Positions 1-11,892 of a stretch of DNA of 64,000 bases are shown here, one piece after another; position 1 is the first letter of the stretch, and each line of letters begins with the position of its first letter. Made by a program: the position numbers and the translations under genes. Source of the stretch: Glycine soja (lineage: Eukaryota; Streptophyta; Magnoliopsida; Fabales; Fabaceae); contig NC_041008.1 in NCBI RefSeq assembly GCF_004193775.1, forward strand, positions 8,138,731 through 8,202,730, given 5' to 3'. Under the pieces are notes generated by a model, which did no database searches, had not been told where the DNA came from, and saw only the letters and a list, made by a program, of their open reading frames with translations.

Positions 1-780
1 TTTTCACCTTAAAGTAGTGGGAGAAAGTTAAACTCAAATAATATAATTTGTTAGCACGATTTCTGTGTTCATGTTAAAACAGCTGTAACGGAGGTTAGAA
101 CCTACCACATCCACTGAACCTCTATTGCGTTTGGTCCAAGTCCAACCCAATAAGAAACCCCGTGAGCCGTTAATGCCATCCAGCTCAGCTCAAAGATTCT
201 CTTTGATTCCCTTCACTTTAGATCCTCTCCGTTCGTCATGCTTCCCACACTCCAAAGTCACCAAATCAAACGGTCAACATCCTTCTCACTCATCCCATTT
301 TTTATTTTTATTTTTGTTATCCGCTGCGCTAATTTTAACATCATCTATCATATTCATAGTAAATCATTGACAATAGGACTTTTGAAATAGTTAGCGTAAA
401 ACTCATCACATTTATCATAGGATTACGGTTGAAAGAATGTGTAAAATTATTTCTAGTGTATGAATTATTTATTCTTACCAAAAAATATTCAAGTGGAATT
501 GTTTTAGCTTGAACGTATTAATTTTGAATTTTAATTTGTTAAATATTTGGAATTTTTTTGCACTAATTTTACCTGATTCAACTAAATTTTTGCTTCATGT
601 AAAGATAAGTGTAGTTTCTGTAAAACAAAATGAGAAATATTGAAAACATATTTTTTAAGCAACTTTATTAAATTGTTTTTATTTTTTAATACTAATAACT
701 AATAGTAGTATTAGCAAAAGGTAAAGGTCATTATGGTAAATAACAAGCCTTAAAATTCGCCTTTTTCTGTCTTCTCCTTC
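1..780. other. Upstream intergenic region / promoter side of the IST1-like gene
   Basis: No supported gene. A moderately GC-balanced patch at about 80-300 is open in one + frame, but that frame starts with TTG and its translation resembles no family I know. It could be the 5' end of a gene running leftwards out of the window. From about 370 to 760 the DNA is AT-rich spacer. Confidence 0.5.
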
Positions 781-952
781 ACTTTTTTCTTCTTCTTCCT
801 TACTTCTTCAACCTCTTTTCCACTACAGCTCTGTGCTATTGCTCAATCTGCGGCCAAAACGCGAACGCGGCTTCGTCAGTGGCGAATCTCACATTCCGAG
901 CTGCCGAGTCGAATCGTTTGCTGAGTCACTTCACCGAGTCTGATCTTCCGGC
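760..952 (+). promoter_or_regulatory. Pyrimidine-rich 5' leader of the IST1-like gene
   Basis: A long C/T-rich tract (about 762-825, many TTC/CTT steps) followed by a GC-rich stretch leads to the ATG at 953. CT-rich leaders are common in dicot 5' UTRs. No clear TATA box was seen; the exact transcription start is unknown. Confidence 0.4.
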
Positions 953-3900
953 ATGTTGGACAGCCTCCTCGGTCGAGGATTCGCCGCGAAATGGTTCAAC
1001 GCTGCGATTTTCTCTGCTTCTTTACTCTTTTTTATATCTATTAACTGATTCGGTTAGAGAATGTAGCTATTGATATTTGTGTTATGCTTTGCTTTGTTTT
1101 GTGTTTTGTCGTGTTTAGCAAATCGTTGATCAAATTGACGAAGAATCGGATCGACGTGATAAGGAGGAAGAGGAAGGCGACGGAGAAGTTTCTGAAGAAG
1201 GACATCGCTGATCTGCTGGCGAATGGTTTGGATGACCGTGCTTATGGAAGGGTAATTACTTTTTATGTTCATTTTTTTTTTTTGGTTTCTTGTTGTGAAT
1301 TGTGAAGTAACACCGGAATCGATATTTTAGATCATTGCACTGCTTTTGAATCTCTTTTCCTAAAGAGCATGCGAGATTCTGCTAATAGTAAAAAAGGTTA
1401 GTGGTGGATCCAGAAAACAAGCGGAATATAGCAAAAATTAAAAGAATAAAATCCTTTAACATATACTAGCAAATTTACATTTAGATAATACCCACACAAT
1501 ATTATTTACTTATTTTTATGTAGAAAAATATCACCATTGTCAAATAATTGAGCTAGAATAAGGTATAATAGGAGATAAACTCATTGTCATGAATGTAGAT
1601 TTTATTTTACTGTATAAGAATAAAATATAAAGAGATAATTAAAAATTTAGGAATAAATTGTTTGCTTCAATTATTAATTTAATATAAGATACATGATATG
1701 CAGAAAGCCACGAGATGTATTGAGATATAGAAGTTGATAATTAAGTTAATAAATTATAAGAATATATAGGAAAATTATGCATATAATTTTTAAGAGAAAT
1801 TTTGTTTTGGGGGGGGGGGGCTAGTTTTTGGAATCTGCCCGTCGAAGGTGCTTAATGGATTCTGATAATGTTTTGGCAGCACAATGAGACTTTGTCAGAA
1901 TAGAACTGGAGTGAGATGGCTTACGAGAACTGTTTTTCAACTGTGTTTGTTTTCTTTTTTTGTTTAAAGTTTGAGAATGATGAATTCCTATCTACTATCT
2001 ACTTATTGTTTAATTGAAAGGGACTTTAGGACTTACAAAGTGTTTTGCTTGTGCCCATGATTATTGTCATTACAACATAATATTTTGCTCAATTTGTGTT
2101 TTATCCTTCTTGTGGGGTGGTTATACAGGCTGAAGGACTCTTTGTTGAGTTGACTTTGTCGTCTTGTTATGATTTTGTTGAACAATCTTGTGACTTTGTG
2201 TTGAAACACCTCTCAGCGCTGCAGAAACTGAGGTATGAATCTATTTTAATGACTTATGCTTTAGATATTGATGTGACTTTTTTCTTTTTGTTATTTTTTT
2301 TTTCATTTGAACCATGCTGATAATTGATAAAGACAATCTACTGGCTTGATGTGTCTGTTATTATGACTTCTTTTCTGTGGTTATTTGAAAGAAATTATCA
2401 ACCAAGACTGTATATTTCTCAAGTGGTAGTCTGTACCTTATTTTCTCAATGTGGTCCTATAAGAATTGAGTGTCTAATTGCATTTACTCTTTAAGTTTCA
2501 CTGTCCTGAGATTTCCCATTCAAAATCACTATTTATTACTAAGAAAATATTAAAATAAACCTTAAGATCATTTCAATGTGTCTGATGATGTAGAGACTTT
2601 CTTACAAAATCTTCCACTTTGCTGTTCCGTGTTCACTTTAATTTTCAATATTAAAATCAAATGAAAGTTCTGAGGTTTTGTTTGGAGATTATTCATTTTG
2701 GTTCAAGACAGGCAGTGGAGCTCATGCCATGGATAATGACTATGCCCTAGTTGGTTATCTTCTTTATTTTGATGTTGTCATAAATTGTCTTTCCTCCTTG
2801 CATGCAAAACGAAAACAATTGTTGAAATGCAATAATTTAGAGGGAAATATTTTCCTTCTCTTGCGAAATAAATGTTCATTCGTACAACACTATACTTACG
2901 TGGGTGTGCATGTATATATAGGCTTTAAGTGTTCGGCATGTAGTCCTTCTACATGATGCAGTGCACTGCTGAACATAGCCTCTGACAAAAGTTGAGCCTT
3001 TTAATGATCCTATACTTGAAATTTCAACACTCAAGGTTATATAATTGAATTTATCTATCTAAACTTTGTATATGATAATATCCGATCGTAATAATATGGC
3101 CAAGAAATATTCATATTATGGGCTATGCAAATTTTATTATCAACTTGTTACGTTTTGTCATAATTATTGTGAGCTGGTTTTCAGATTATTTGCCAAAATA
3201 ATTTTTTCCTGTATTCTTTTAATAAGAGTGGGAGCACTAGGAATATTGTTCTCCAATATCTGTTCCTGTTGTTGAACTGTTTTTTTTTTTTATGTTTTTA
3301 TGCATTGTTTGGACACATGCAGTGTCTAAATATTCTTAAGTTTATGGGACCATTTCATATTTTCCCTCGTGTCTTTTGCAGTGGATGTCCTGAGGAAGTC
3401 AGGGAGGCTATATCATCTCTGATGTTTGCCGCTGCAAGATTTTCTGATCTACCAGAGTTACGTGACCTTCGTCAAATATTTCAGGATAGATATGGAAGTT
3501 CTTTAGAATGTTATGTCAATCAAGAGGTCACTCTTCACACCTTTTTTATTTCATGAGAATTTTGCATATTTATGACTTGTGCTTGAACTGACTCATTAAA
3601 TTTGCCAATTATCAGTTTGCTACGAATTTGAATTCGAAGTCTTCTACGTTGGAGAAGAAGGTTCACTTGATGCAGGATATTGCTTCAGACTTCGCAATAA
3701 AATGGGATTCGAAAGCTTTTGAATTAAGGATGTCAAAATCCTCTGTTTTTGCACAGGTGCTTTTCTCAGCCCTTTGTTCTCAAATGGATCATTTTTGCTA
3801 TTATCTTAGAAAAATACTTTCCTCTACGTTTTTTGTTTTCCAGTTGGGAAATCATTTTGAGAATGTACATGAATTTTATTAATTACTTACATGTGTTAGT

Positions 3901-5575
3901 ATGTACCATAAATATATATCTGCTCATGCAGGATCACAGTAATTTTAAGTCAAACCACACGATTGATCGTGATATACCATTACAAGGCAAGGATGCTACC
4001 CCAAAAGGATTCAAGTTTGAGAGAAGTCATGATCATCCTAATGACAGGCATAAATTTCAGAATGGCAAAGAGGCTGTTGTCTCAAAGGGAGACGAAAATC
4101 ATCTTCGTTCCAAATCCAAACCTCCAATCCCTGAAAATGGATTCAAGCCACTAAGCAGTTACGATGAAGTCAGTCTGAAAAGGGATGGCCATGGCAATCT
4201 GTTACCTGGAAGAGAAGAACTTTCTAAGATGAGTGATAGAGGCTATTGGAAGGAGGGTAGCATGCTAAAACCAATTGGATCTTCTTCCAAGGATACAAGA
4301 GAGGAACAATTTGGAGGTGGTTCCAATCTGCATGATAGTTGGGGGAATGCCAGGCGTATAAAAGAAAGCCAGGACACTGCCACTGCTAGGAAGTCTCCTG
4401 GTCGTGCAGGATCTCTTTCAAAGAACAATGTGAACGAGCCATATGTTGTTAATCATGGTGGCCTACCTGATGTTGATTACCTGGAGAGAAAAACTCCAAA
4501 GGATGAAACTCCTAGAGTAAAACCCTTCTACAATAATGCGAATCCACCTGCTTATACAAGAGAGGAACAATTTGAAGGTGGTTTCAATCAGCATGATAGT
4601 TGGGGGAATACCAGACTTGTAAAAGAAAGCCAGGACACTGCCACTGCTAGGAAGTCTCCTGGTCATGCAGGATCTCGTTCAAAGAACAATGTGAACGAGC
4701 CATTTGCTGTTAATCATGGTGGCCTACCTGATGTTGATAATTCTGAGAGAAGAACTCAAAAGGATAAAACTCCTAGGGCAAAGCCCTTCTACAATAATGC
4801 CATGATCCCACCTCCTTATGTAAAACCCAATTCTAAACTGAAGAACAACACACATGGAAGCAATTCAGTATATTCAAATATTGACAGTGATGGCATCCGG
4901 ACATACCCTTTGGTACATGAAAAGCCTGATGCTACTCCTACAATGGAAAGGATCCAACCAGGTTTGGATGATTCTGAACGGGATTTACAGGCCATTAGAC
5001 ACGCAAGACTGAGTAAACATGGTCATGAAAAAGAACTCTCTGTTCAGGAAGATGCTACAGAAGTCATTGTATTAAAACAAAAGTCTACAAGACAGAAGCA
5101 CTCAAAATCAAGATCTACTCACGATGATGCCAGTAATGAAGATGCTGAAGTTGTGAGAAAACCAAGGAGCAGGAGACGAGATGAACAAAAACGTGGCCTG
5201 CAAATTTTGTTTGATGATGAGCAGCACAAAAACGATGAAGAGGAAAGGGTAATTGATAGATTACTGATACATTATAGCAAAAAACCATCCATAAATGTGC
5301 CTGAAAAAGCAAGAAGAAAGTCTAGAAGTCGCCATGCACATCAAATGGATAACTCAACCAGAGATGGACCTGATGAGACACCAGAGATGGTGACTCGTCC
5401 ACCAAGATCAGTTTCACTTCCCCATGAACAAACAGAAGCCGTGGAAGTTAAAAAAGTATATGCTCGTGCTGCTTCATTTCAGCCTGAGAGGTCGAATGAA
5501 GCTCGGCATGTACATCCCAAGTTACCTGACTGTGATGATTTAGCTGCTAGGATTGCAGCCTTGAGAGGAACATAA
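953..5575 (+). CDS. IST1-like protein (regulator of Vps4 activity in the MVB pathway)
   Basis: Six coding exons with GT-AG borders: 953-993, 1119-1251, 2129-2232, 3382-3526, 3616-3756, 3932-5575 (735 codons plus stop). Exon joins are in phase and give the N-terminus MLDSLLGRGFAAKCKSLIKL, typical of plant IST1-like (ISTL) proteins. Residues 1 to about 188 (exons 1-5) form the helical IST1 domain (for example the KRKATEKFLKKDIADLL and GCPEEVREAISSLMFAA segments). In the family this domain binds ESCRT-III/CHMP1 and modulates the Vps4/SKD1 ATPase at multivesicular bodies. Exon 6 encodes a long charged, low-complexity tail of about 547 residues that holds an 87-residue tandem duplication and ends in DCDDLAARIAALRGT, a C-terminal motif I believe recurs in plant homologues. 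The start at 953 is chosen because it gives the canonical N-terminus; it reads directly into the first donor at 994. Family assignment is firm; cargo specificity cannot be inferred. Confidence 0.93.
1809..1820 (+). repeat. Poly-G run in intron 2 of the IST1-like gene
   Basis: An uninterrupted run of about 12 G residues in otherwise AT-rich intron sequence. It is a likely site of length variation or sequencing error. Confidence 0.7.
4295..4819 (+). repeat. Tandem duplication (261-bp unit, two copies) inside the IST1-like last exon
   Basis: Two adjacent copies begin at 4295 and 4556, 261 bp apart (87 codons, in frame). Both encode TREEQF-GG, HDSWGN, KESQDTATARKSPG, KNNVNEP, NHGGLPDVD and KPFYNNA in the same order. 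The copies differ at scattered positions, so the duplication is not a recent assembly artefact. It lengthens only the disordered tail, outside the IST1 domain. Confidence 0.9.
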
Positions 5576-6197
5576 GTAATAGAATCACGATGAATAAGTT
5601 CTCGTCAACCAGCATGATCAGTGATTACGATCATCATGCTTTAATCTCACGTACTGTTGGTATTGTTGAAGGATGCACTGTAGTGCATTAATTTCCAAGT
5701 GTTGAATACGCCTGAGCTATATTATTAGTCAGCCATGGCCGTTCCTGTGTTGTCATCATTTTTTACTAATGATGGTTTTACGCAAAGTTTATTGAGTTTT
5801 TTCAAATGTTATGATTGTAAAAGTGTTTTGTGTCGAGTAAATGTTGAGATATGTGGTTTTGTTGTGCCGTTTACTCGAGCTTATACATTGTAGTACTACA
5901 CCTCCAAACATGAATTTCATTGAATTTACACTATTACGGCTATGTTTGTTTTAACGTTCAAAACCCTCCTAATGGACATTCAACGGCATTTTACGCTTTC
6001 CGAGGCAACGCTATTTGAGGGAGGCTTTAGAATGAACGTCTGTTACGTTCCATTCAACGTTTTTGCAAACACACTGTACTGTACAATATTACCGTTGCTT
6101 TGGAATCAGTTTTATTCATTTGACAAAATAAAGAATAGTGAAATTGATCTTAAAATGGTCAATGTAGTGGAAATAGAGGGATATCTCTTATCTCTAA

Positions 6198-6466
6198 GGG
6201 TGTGTTTGGTAAGAGAGGAAGACAGAACGAATAAAAATAGAAAAGAGAAATAGAATAATTTTAAGAATGTTTGTTGAGAGAAATAGAGAAAAAAAGATAA
6301 AATTAAAATAAAAATTACTCTCTCTCTCTTCTTCCAATTCCATCCTCACCACTTTCCATTTCCACGGCATTTCCTCTATTTTCAGCAGTAAAATTCTTTT
6401 ATGTGAATCCGCAATTTTTTTTCTATTTCTTTTCTTGCTATTTTTATCATACTACCAAACAAGGTA
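6198..6466. mobile_element. Tourist-like MITE candidate
   Basis: Short AT-rich segment whose ends are related inverted repeats: GGGTGTGTTTGGTA on the left and the reverse complement TACCTTGTTTGGTA on the right. It is flanked by TAA on both sides (6195-6197 and 6467-6469), as for PIF/Harbinger-derived MITEs. No coding capacity. TIR matching is imperfect, so the family call is inference. Confidence 0.5.
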
Positions 6467-6742
6467 TAAAAGAATTCTTATACATGCCAGATAATAATTT
6501 ACAAACTGCTTGAAAAATAATTTGATAGCACTATTTAAGAAATATATTATATTAGGATGTTTCAATAAAATTTTCAAAAGTGGAGTTTTGCCAAATGCCA
6601 GCTTATTTCATCCTGTAAGTGTTGATGGAGTTGGTTGTAATTTTTTTTAATGCAGAATTGGATTGTAATTTTGACAGCCTAATAGCCTATCATAAATTAA
6701 AGACTTGTTTAATTTTTCTTAAAACATATTTACTTATAAATT

Positions 6743-6746
<4 letters not shown>

Positions 6747-6793
<47 letters not shown>
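6747..6793. repeat. (TA)n microsatellite
   Basis: Uninterrupted alternating TA run of about 47 bp. Confidence 0.95.
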
Positions 6794-6796
<3 letters not shown>

Positions 6797-7629
6797 AAAC
6801 TTTTGCTCACCTAACTGTGGTTACTAGTGAGCTGGTCTTAGCGCTATATTGGCCTATGTAAAGGTAGAATAGCCCATCATACCAATATTAACACAAGAAA
6901 TAATAATTTTTTTTATTTTGGTTTAGAATTTAAATTTTAATTAATTTTTATACATAAAATTAGAATTTAAATTTTGATTAATTTTTATATATAAAATAAA
7001 TGATGTTGTATATAAAATAAATGATGTGAGAAAAATATCCACATGTAACAAGCAATGCAAAATCATTTCATTTTATCTTTTACCCATTTCTTGACAAATA
7101 AAATCGATACTCTGGAATAATAAAAAAAAACGCCAAGAAAAACTTACTCCCAGAGTTTTGATATTAATTTTTTAATACAATAGTAATTCTTTTAGTATTA
7201 ATTTAAAAAGAAAAACTAATTTCGCGGCAAATCCCAACCCAATATAGGCTTCCCATCTCTAGGTGAAAATTTCACAATAACACTAGTCCTAGAAAACTAT
7301 CAAATTGACCAATCTGACCATTGTCAGAACTTGCAAGTTCTGAAGTCCTAATTAGTTCAGACTTCAGAAACAAAAGCCTTTACCCTTCCCTAGAAAAACA
7401 TCATCTCTTTCTAAGATTCCCCCTTTCACCACTACTTCTTGCCAGAGGGTAGGTAAAGTAAAGTATCATTTCCCGCCACAAAAGCCCCTTCCTTCATCTT
7501 CTCTTCCTCTTTTTCCCGCCACATATATGTTCCTCAAGAAGAGAAAAGAGAGGCAAGTAAAATAAAAAAGACCATACTAGTCCATCATACACACACCACA
7601 CACCAAACTTCATAAAAAGAAGAAAGAAA

Positions 7630-8154
7630 ATGAAGGGAACATCCAAATTCATCATGGGAGCAACCTTGGTAATGGTGGTAAGCCTTGTCATTGTTCTTGG
7701 CCTCATTCTAGTGCTACTTGCTGAACTCTATTGTTCTCTCTTACTCCGCCGCCGCCAGCTCAGGAAAAAAACCAACACCATTCCCATCTCCACCACTCAA
7801 ACCACCACAACCATACCAAATTCTTCCCCTTCAAACACACCACAACACTCTCCTTCTCCTCCTCCTCCTCCTCCTCCTCCCTTTAGCAATGTTTACTCAC
7901 AAGGGGTCCTCCAAGCCCCAAGAAGCTTCCTTTTCCCTTGCAAAGATGAACCAAATGCAACCCCACGTGGCATTGGACTTGTTTCTGTCTCATCATCTCC
8001 ACTAGCATCATTCTTGGCAAGGGCTCCACCACAGTCTCTTCTTCAAGTTGGTGCTAGTGACAATGAAAGTCCATGTGTTGATAATAACAAGTACTCTTGT
8101 GGTGGTGTGGAGCAGCACCTTGTGTACATTTCCAACCCCATTTATGAGAAGTAA
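7630..8154 (+). CDS. Small membrane-anchored proline-rich protein, probably truncated
   Basis: Open frame of 174 codons starting at the ATG after an A-rich leader. Residues about 8-38 are a strong hydrophobic segment (FIMGATLVMVVSLVIVLGLI...) followed by RRRQLRKK, so the protein is predicted to be membrane-anchored with the rest on the cytosolic side by the positive-inside rule. Residues about 73-82 hold a run of eight prolines, and Ser/Thr/Pro-rich sequence surrounds it. It ends VYISNPIYEK, after which the frame stops at 8152-8154. It resembles plant proteins loosely labelled hydroxyproline-rich glycoprotein family, with no known function. The next 250 bp encode what looks like the usual C-terminus in other frames (see the following entry), so this allele or gene is probably shortened. 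A splice donor-like GTAAGA overlaps the stop, but no convincing acceptor restores the frame. Confidence 0.7.
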   Translation: MKGTSKFIMGATLVMVVSLVIVLGLILVLLAELYCSLLLRRRQLRKKTNTIPISTTQTTTTIPNSSPSNTPQHSPSPPPPPPPPFSNVYSQGVLQAPRSFLFPCKDEPNATPRGIGLVSVSSSPLASFLARAPPQSLLQVGASDNESPCVDNNKYSCGGVEQHLVYISNPIYEK

Positions 8155-8402
8155 GAACGAAGAGGGGAAAGCAAGTGGGGAATATACCCCGTTTGAGACC
8201 ACACACTTCACCCTCTCGTTTTGAAACAAGTGGTTCTTCTGGGGAGGATGATGCTCAAGGATCACCACCACCTTCACTTACGCCTCCTCTCACCCCTATG
8301 AAGAAGCTCCCTGCACAAGGTTCTTCTGTTTCTCTTAGAGGTGCCACTTCCTTGGGCACTTCAGGCAGTGGTGGAGCCCCTTGTACTTCTTCTTCATGGT
8401 GA
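8155..8402 (+). pseudogene. Frameshifted C-terminal continuation of the proline-rich protein
   Basis: Directly after the stop at 8154, a second frame (about 8156-8200) reads NEEGKASGEYTPFET and a third (about 8205-8402) reads TSPSRFETSGSSGEDDAQGS, then PPPSLTPPLTPMKKL, SSVSLRGATSLGTSGSGG and a stop. These pieces join naturally as one Ser/Gly/Pro-rich tail of about 80 residues. Two small indels, one near 8150 and one near 8200, would account for it. Whether this is real decay, a sequencing error, or spliced differently cannot be told from the sequence alone. Confidence 0.6.
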
Positions 8403-9309
8403 TTCTCTTTTGTCAACGGCCCAGTAAGGAAATTAATGCATGATCTATCAAATTATGATAGGAAAAAACTTAATACAGAACTATTGTTTGTGCTGTTCTC
8501 CAATTAGAACAAGAGTTTTTACCTTGATAACACGTGATGACATCTAATGAAATCTGTTACTATATAGATTATCGAGATAAAACTCTAATTCTAATTAAAA
8601 AACAACACAAGGCATTGTATCTAAGTTTTGTCTATTATTATATGGGCCTAGATTATCATGTGATTATGGTCTAGTCAATTTTCGCATGACACAATGGAGT
8701 TTTTCAGCTTATGAAGAAGAGTTAATAGAACTCAATTATGTGTGTCATAATGAATTAGGACCATGTAATGATTTTTACTTGAATTTATGTCTATAGTTTT
8801 AGAAAACCTCTTCCCCTTTACCTAGTTCCCTACCGTTCTGAGTACCCAATAAGAGAATGCACCAGTTGTATTAAGATACATACAACGAAGGGGATTTTCA
8901 ACAAAAATATTATATGGTTTTCACGTTGTGAAACCCACACTAATACCAGCACATCACAGAATCATTGCTAGATCAAATCATCAATCCGTTATTAGGAATT
9001 ATGTAAGCAACAAATTAAGCGTTTCTCCAATTCTCACAATTTTAACTGCATAATAATAATGAATCAAAAGACAATGTCGTTACATAATCATCACATATAG
9101 TCATCCAATCAGAACTGAATAGGAAAAAAAAATACACAATATTAATGAAATTTAATTTATCATCTGCATGTTTGGATAAGCGTCAAAGGTAAACCTACTA
9201 TTAGTAGCTTTCTTGTCTTTCCTTCAATTTGACGTGATTTTAGTTTGAGACGTGCATGTATAAAGTGGATCCAAACACACTATTATGGTATGCAGAGTGA
9301 AGTAAAAAC
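8403..9309. other. Intergenic spacer
   Basis: AT-rich DNA between two convergent genes. It will contain the 3' UTRs of the proline-rich gene (+) and of SDHAF4 (-). No other coding or repeat signal was seen. Confidence 0.5.
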
Positions 9310-9645
9310 TTAAAAATCAGAGCAGCGACCATTGCGTTCCCAGTCACCATACCTAGTGGGCTCAGGCCCCTTGGGTCCACCAATCTCACCTGTTTCTTTG
9401 TTAATACTGTCACCATCTTCGTGGTCTTCTTCGGGCTCATGGCTTTGTTTGTTCTCATCATGGAGAGATTCTTGAGGTGGTGTCTGTGCTTGTTCCCTGA
9501 GAGGGTTTTCGTGTTGTGGCTGAGTTGAAGAGCAGAGGAGCCGTGTCACTGTGTTGGAAACAAAATGAGTAAACTGCTCGGATTTGGTGCGGTGAAGAGC
9601 AGTGTTGGCTACACAGGACAGTGAGCGAGGGAAAGGGGTGGTCAT
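9310..9645 (-). CDS. SDHAF4: Succinate dehydrogenase assembly factor 4, mitochondrial (SDHAF4, DUF1674)
   Basis: A single coding exon of 111 residues. The C-terminus (residues 86-111) carries the DUF1674/SDHAF4 signature [19 protein letters not shown] followed by NGRCSDF, which ends the protein exactly as in the family. The first 40 residues are rich in Arg, Ser, Thr and Ala with few acids ([20 protein letters not shown]...), which suits a mitochondrial presequence. The middle is acidic ([10 protein letters not shown]). In the family this matrix chaperone binds flavinylated SDH1 and helps its joining to the iron-sulfur subunit of complex II. The ATG at 9645 is the natural start. An open frame running through this locus in another phase is a shadow. 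A 5' UTR intron is likely just upstream. Confidence 0.92.
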   Translation of the reverse strand: MTTPFPRSLSCVANTALHRTKSEQFTHFVSNTVTRLLCSSTQPQHENPLREQAQTPPQESLHDENKQSHEPEEDHEDGDSINKETGEIGGPKGPEPTRYGDWERNGRCSDF

Positions 9646-11045
9646 TGTTGTTTGTTAATGATGTAAGGCAGATGATCAGAAATAAGAAAACTCGTACCAG
9701 AACGAACAAAACCCTGAAAATATGGTAAACAGGAATAATTAATATTAGTACAACAAATCTTGATGCCTCATGCAGTGAAAAATCAACAAACTTACCATAT
9801 GAATCATTTTTTTTCTTTTTTGAAGACAAAGGATATGTGCTTTGGTTGAAGATTATTTTCTTGTAACACCACATACCAACTATTTTATCCAAAAAATTTC
9901 CACTTTTTATCCTGTAAATTTTCACTTCAACCATAGTAAACTATCTATAACTTATGTGTGAACAAGGAAACTCAAAGAATTACAAGATTAAATTATGGCA
10001 GACTATTCCACTGGTAGTTCCAAGGGAAGAACCTATCTCATTATTCATCAACTTTTAGTACAGATTTTTATGCAAAATAAAGCCTAGAACTATTGCCTCA
10101 TGAGGCAAGTATTTATAGCATCACAGGAGGCAATAGACCATAATCCTACCACTGCTGGGTAGGTCTAGCTTTTTCTTGCAATCTGAAACCATTAGTGAGG
10201 GGAGGTTGTGAATTTGAAAACTAGGTAGGAATTCTAATAGTTAAAAGCAATGAGAATATATAATTTACTATTTGTAAATATCAATAGATACCTGTAACTG
10301 TAAAGTGCAAATTTTTACAAGACTTCTGAGTGCTCATTGCTCAAACACATTTTCCATGGACACAATTTTTACAAGACTTCTGAGTGCTCATCTATAGTAG
10401 CATCTCAAGCAATTTGCACATATATAAGAGCATGTTTTCCGGATTTCTTCCTTTCCCCTTGGCTAGACCATAACCATAACCCACCCCAAACCTATGTTAC
10501 CTAAATCAATTATTAAAAACCACTCTTCCAACAAAGTTCCACCATTCCTAAGCCATCCATGTAAGTGAAAACACAGAGTCATACTCTACTCATACAATAT
10601 TTAACAAGCAACAACAGAAATACAAACAAAACCCTATCCAACAATTTTCCTCATTACAGCATTTTCACAAATACCTTATGGGAAGAAAAATCACAAGAGT
10701 TCACAAAGTTGCAAGTAGCACACACATACCCAGTTATTCTATTTTACCGAGGTTGTAATTCTAATTCTAATTTTGAGTAGAAAAAAAACGCTAAAATGAA
10801 ATTGTAACTACAAAGGAGTACGTTGGGGGGTTAGAAAGCTTAACTGAAATGGTTTAAAGCTCGCCCTTGGATTTTGATTCTTGTTGCTGCGCGTTTGACA
10901 GATAAATGGGGAAAGTAGAGTGAGGATTGGGTATTAGGCTGTGTTTGTTTTGTTATTATTCTTAAGTTAAGGCCACCGAACCGATAGCACTTACCGTGCT
11001 GAAACCACGAATTTGCTGTCAAACGAAGCACGCAACCCAGGGGAC
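9646..11045 (-). other. Probable 5' UTR exons and introns of SDHAF4
   Basis: On the minus strand an excellent acceptor (T-rich tract then TTTTCAG) ends at 9714, 68 bp before the ATG. Two donors could pair with it: GTAAGT at 9795 (82-bp intron) or GTAAGTGC at 10994 (about 1.28-kb intron) next to a GC-richer stretch at 10995-11045 that looks like a first exon. Both are predictions from splice consensus only; transcript data are needed to choose. Confidence 0.4.
10309..10390. repeat. Short direct repeat, 54-bp period
   Basis: The 27-bp segment containing ACAAGACTTCTGAGTGCTCA occurs at 10310-10336 and again at 10364-10390, identical in both copies. It lies in the presumed 5' intron of SDHAF4. 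No function is apparent. Confidence 0.85.
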
Positions 11046-11892
11046 ACGTTTTCTCTCCTCATTTTGCATAGGCTAAATTCATTCAATTCTCAAATATATT
11101 CTTAACATGCTTATAAAGAGGATCACTATTATGACAATAACGTTTTCTCCTTTAATATTGCATTTTTAATATTCTTAGATTTAAATTGAATTTCAATCTT
11201 TTTTTTTATAAAATTAACAATACATCAAAATATAAATTATTTATCATAAATCTAAAATATAATTTATATGTTCAAATATAATTATTTATTACATATTTTA
11301 ATTGTAATATATATAATTTATATATTTGAAATTACTTATTATAAATTATAAATTTTAGTAGTATAAGATAAATATTCATTTTTTACCATGTACAAACTAA
11401 AATGTATGTGTACATAACAGAATAAAAGAAATTTTTTAATAATATTTCTGTTTAATTTTTAATTAATATTTTTTTCACTTTATTTAGTAAAAAAGTATTT
11501 ATAGAATGTTTCCTGTCGCGCGTAAGTTGAATATTGGTTTGGTAAACTGGGCACTGCTATGGTTGATGTTTTTTAAAATTCTAATTCAACAGAGTTGAAT
11601 GCTAAATTTCTGAAACGTATCAACATTCATTCAAAATTTAATTATTTAAACTATAAAAAACAAAACTATCCTTTAATAAAAGATAACACAGATCTGATAA
11701 AAAAAATTGATAACACGAAATAAATTTAACCTTATCTATTTAAAGAAAATTTAAATTCAAGAATCGTAGATAGTATTTACCAATTTGTATGAGAGAAGTG
11801 TTTGCCTTTGCGAGGAACGTAACATAATACAAGTACAAATGCTAACCCCGGGAAGAAATTAAGGGAGTCTAGCTTCCTTTCACTCCTTATTA
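11046..11892. other. AT-rich intergenic spacer
   Basis: Very AT-rich DNA with no open frame of note and no repeat that I could bound. Confidence 0.5.

Larger units (their letters stand above)
5576..7629. other. Intergenic region with two possible MITEs and a TA microsatellite
   Basis: Starts with the 3' UTR of the IST1-like gene. About 5938-6075 is a possible short inverted-repeat element (related CTATGTTTG and GTGTGTTTG ends facing inward, AACGTT motifs just inside); boundaries are uncertain. The better-supported MITE at 6198-6466 and the TA repeat are listed separately. No other gene is visible. Confidence 0.5.

Noticed and set aside
125..370. 81-codon frame near the window start
   Set aside because: TTG start, no family resemblance; possibly the edge of another gene but not supportable.
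3749..3931. Extension of the last IST1 exon upstream to an ATG at 3749
   Set aside because: This stretch is the end of exon 5 and intron 5; the GT-AG pair 3757/3931 restores the IST1 frame.
5938..6075. Possible short inverted-repeat element
   Set aside because: Ends are only loosely related and no TSD could be fixed; left as a remark.
9458..9934. Long minus-strand open frame (158 codons) over the SDHAF4 locus
   Set aside because: It overlaps the SDHAF4 coding exon in another phase and runs through the predicted 5' UTR intron; its translation is T-rich low-complexity and matches no family.
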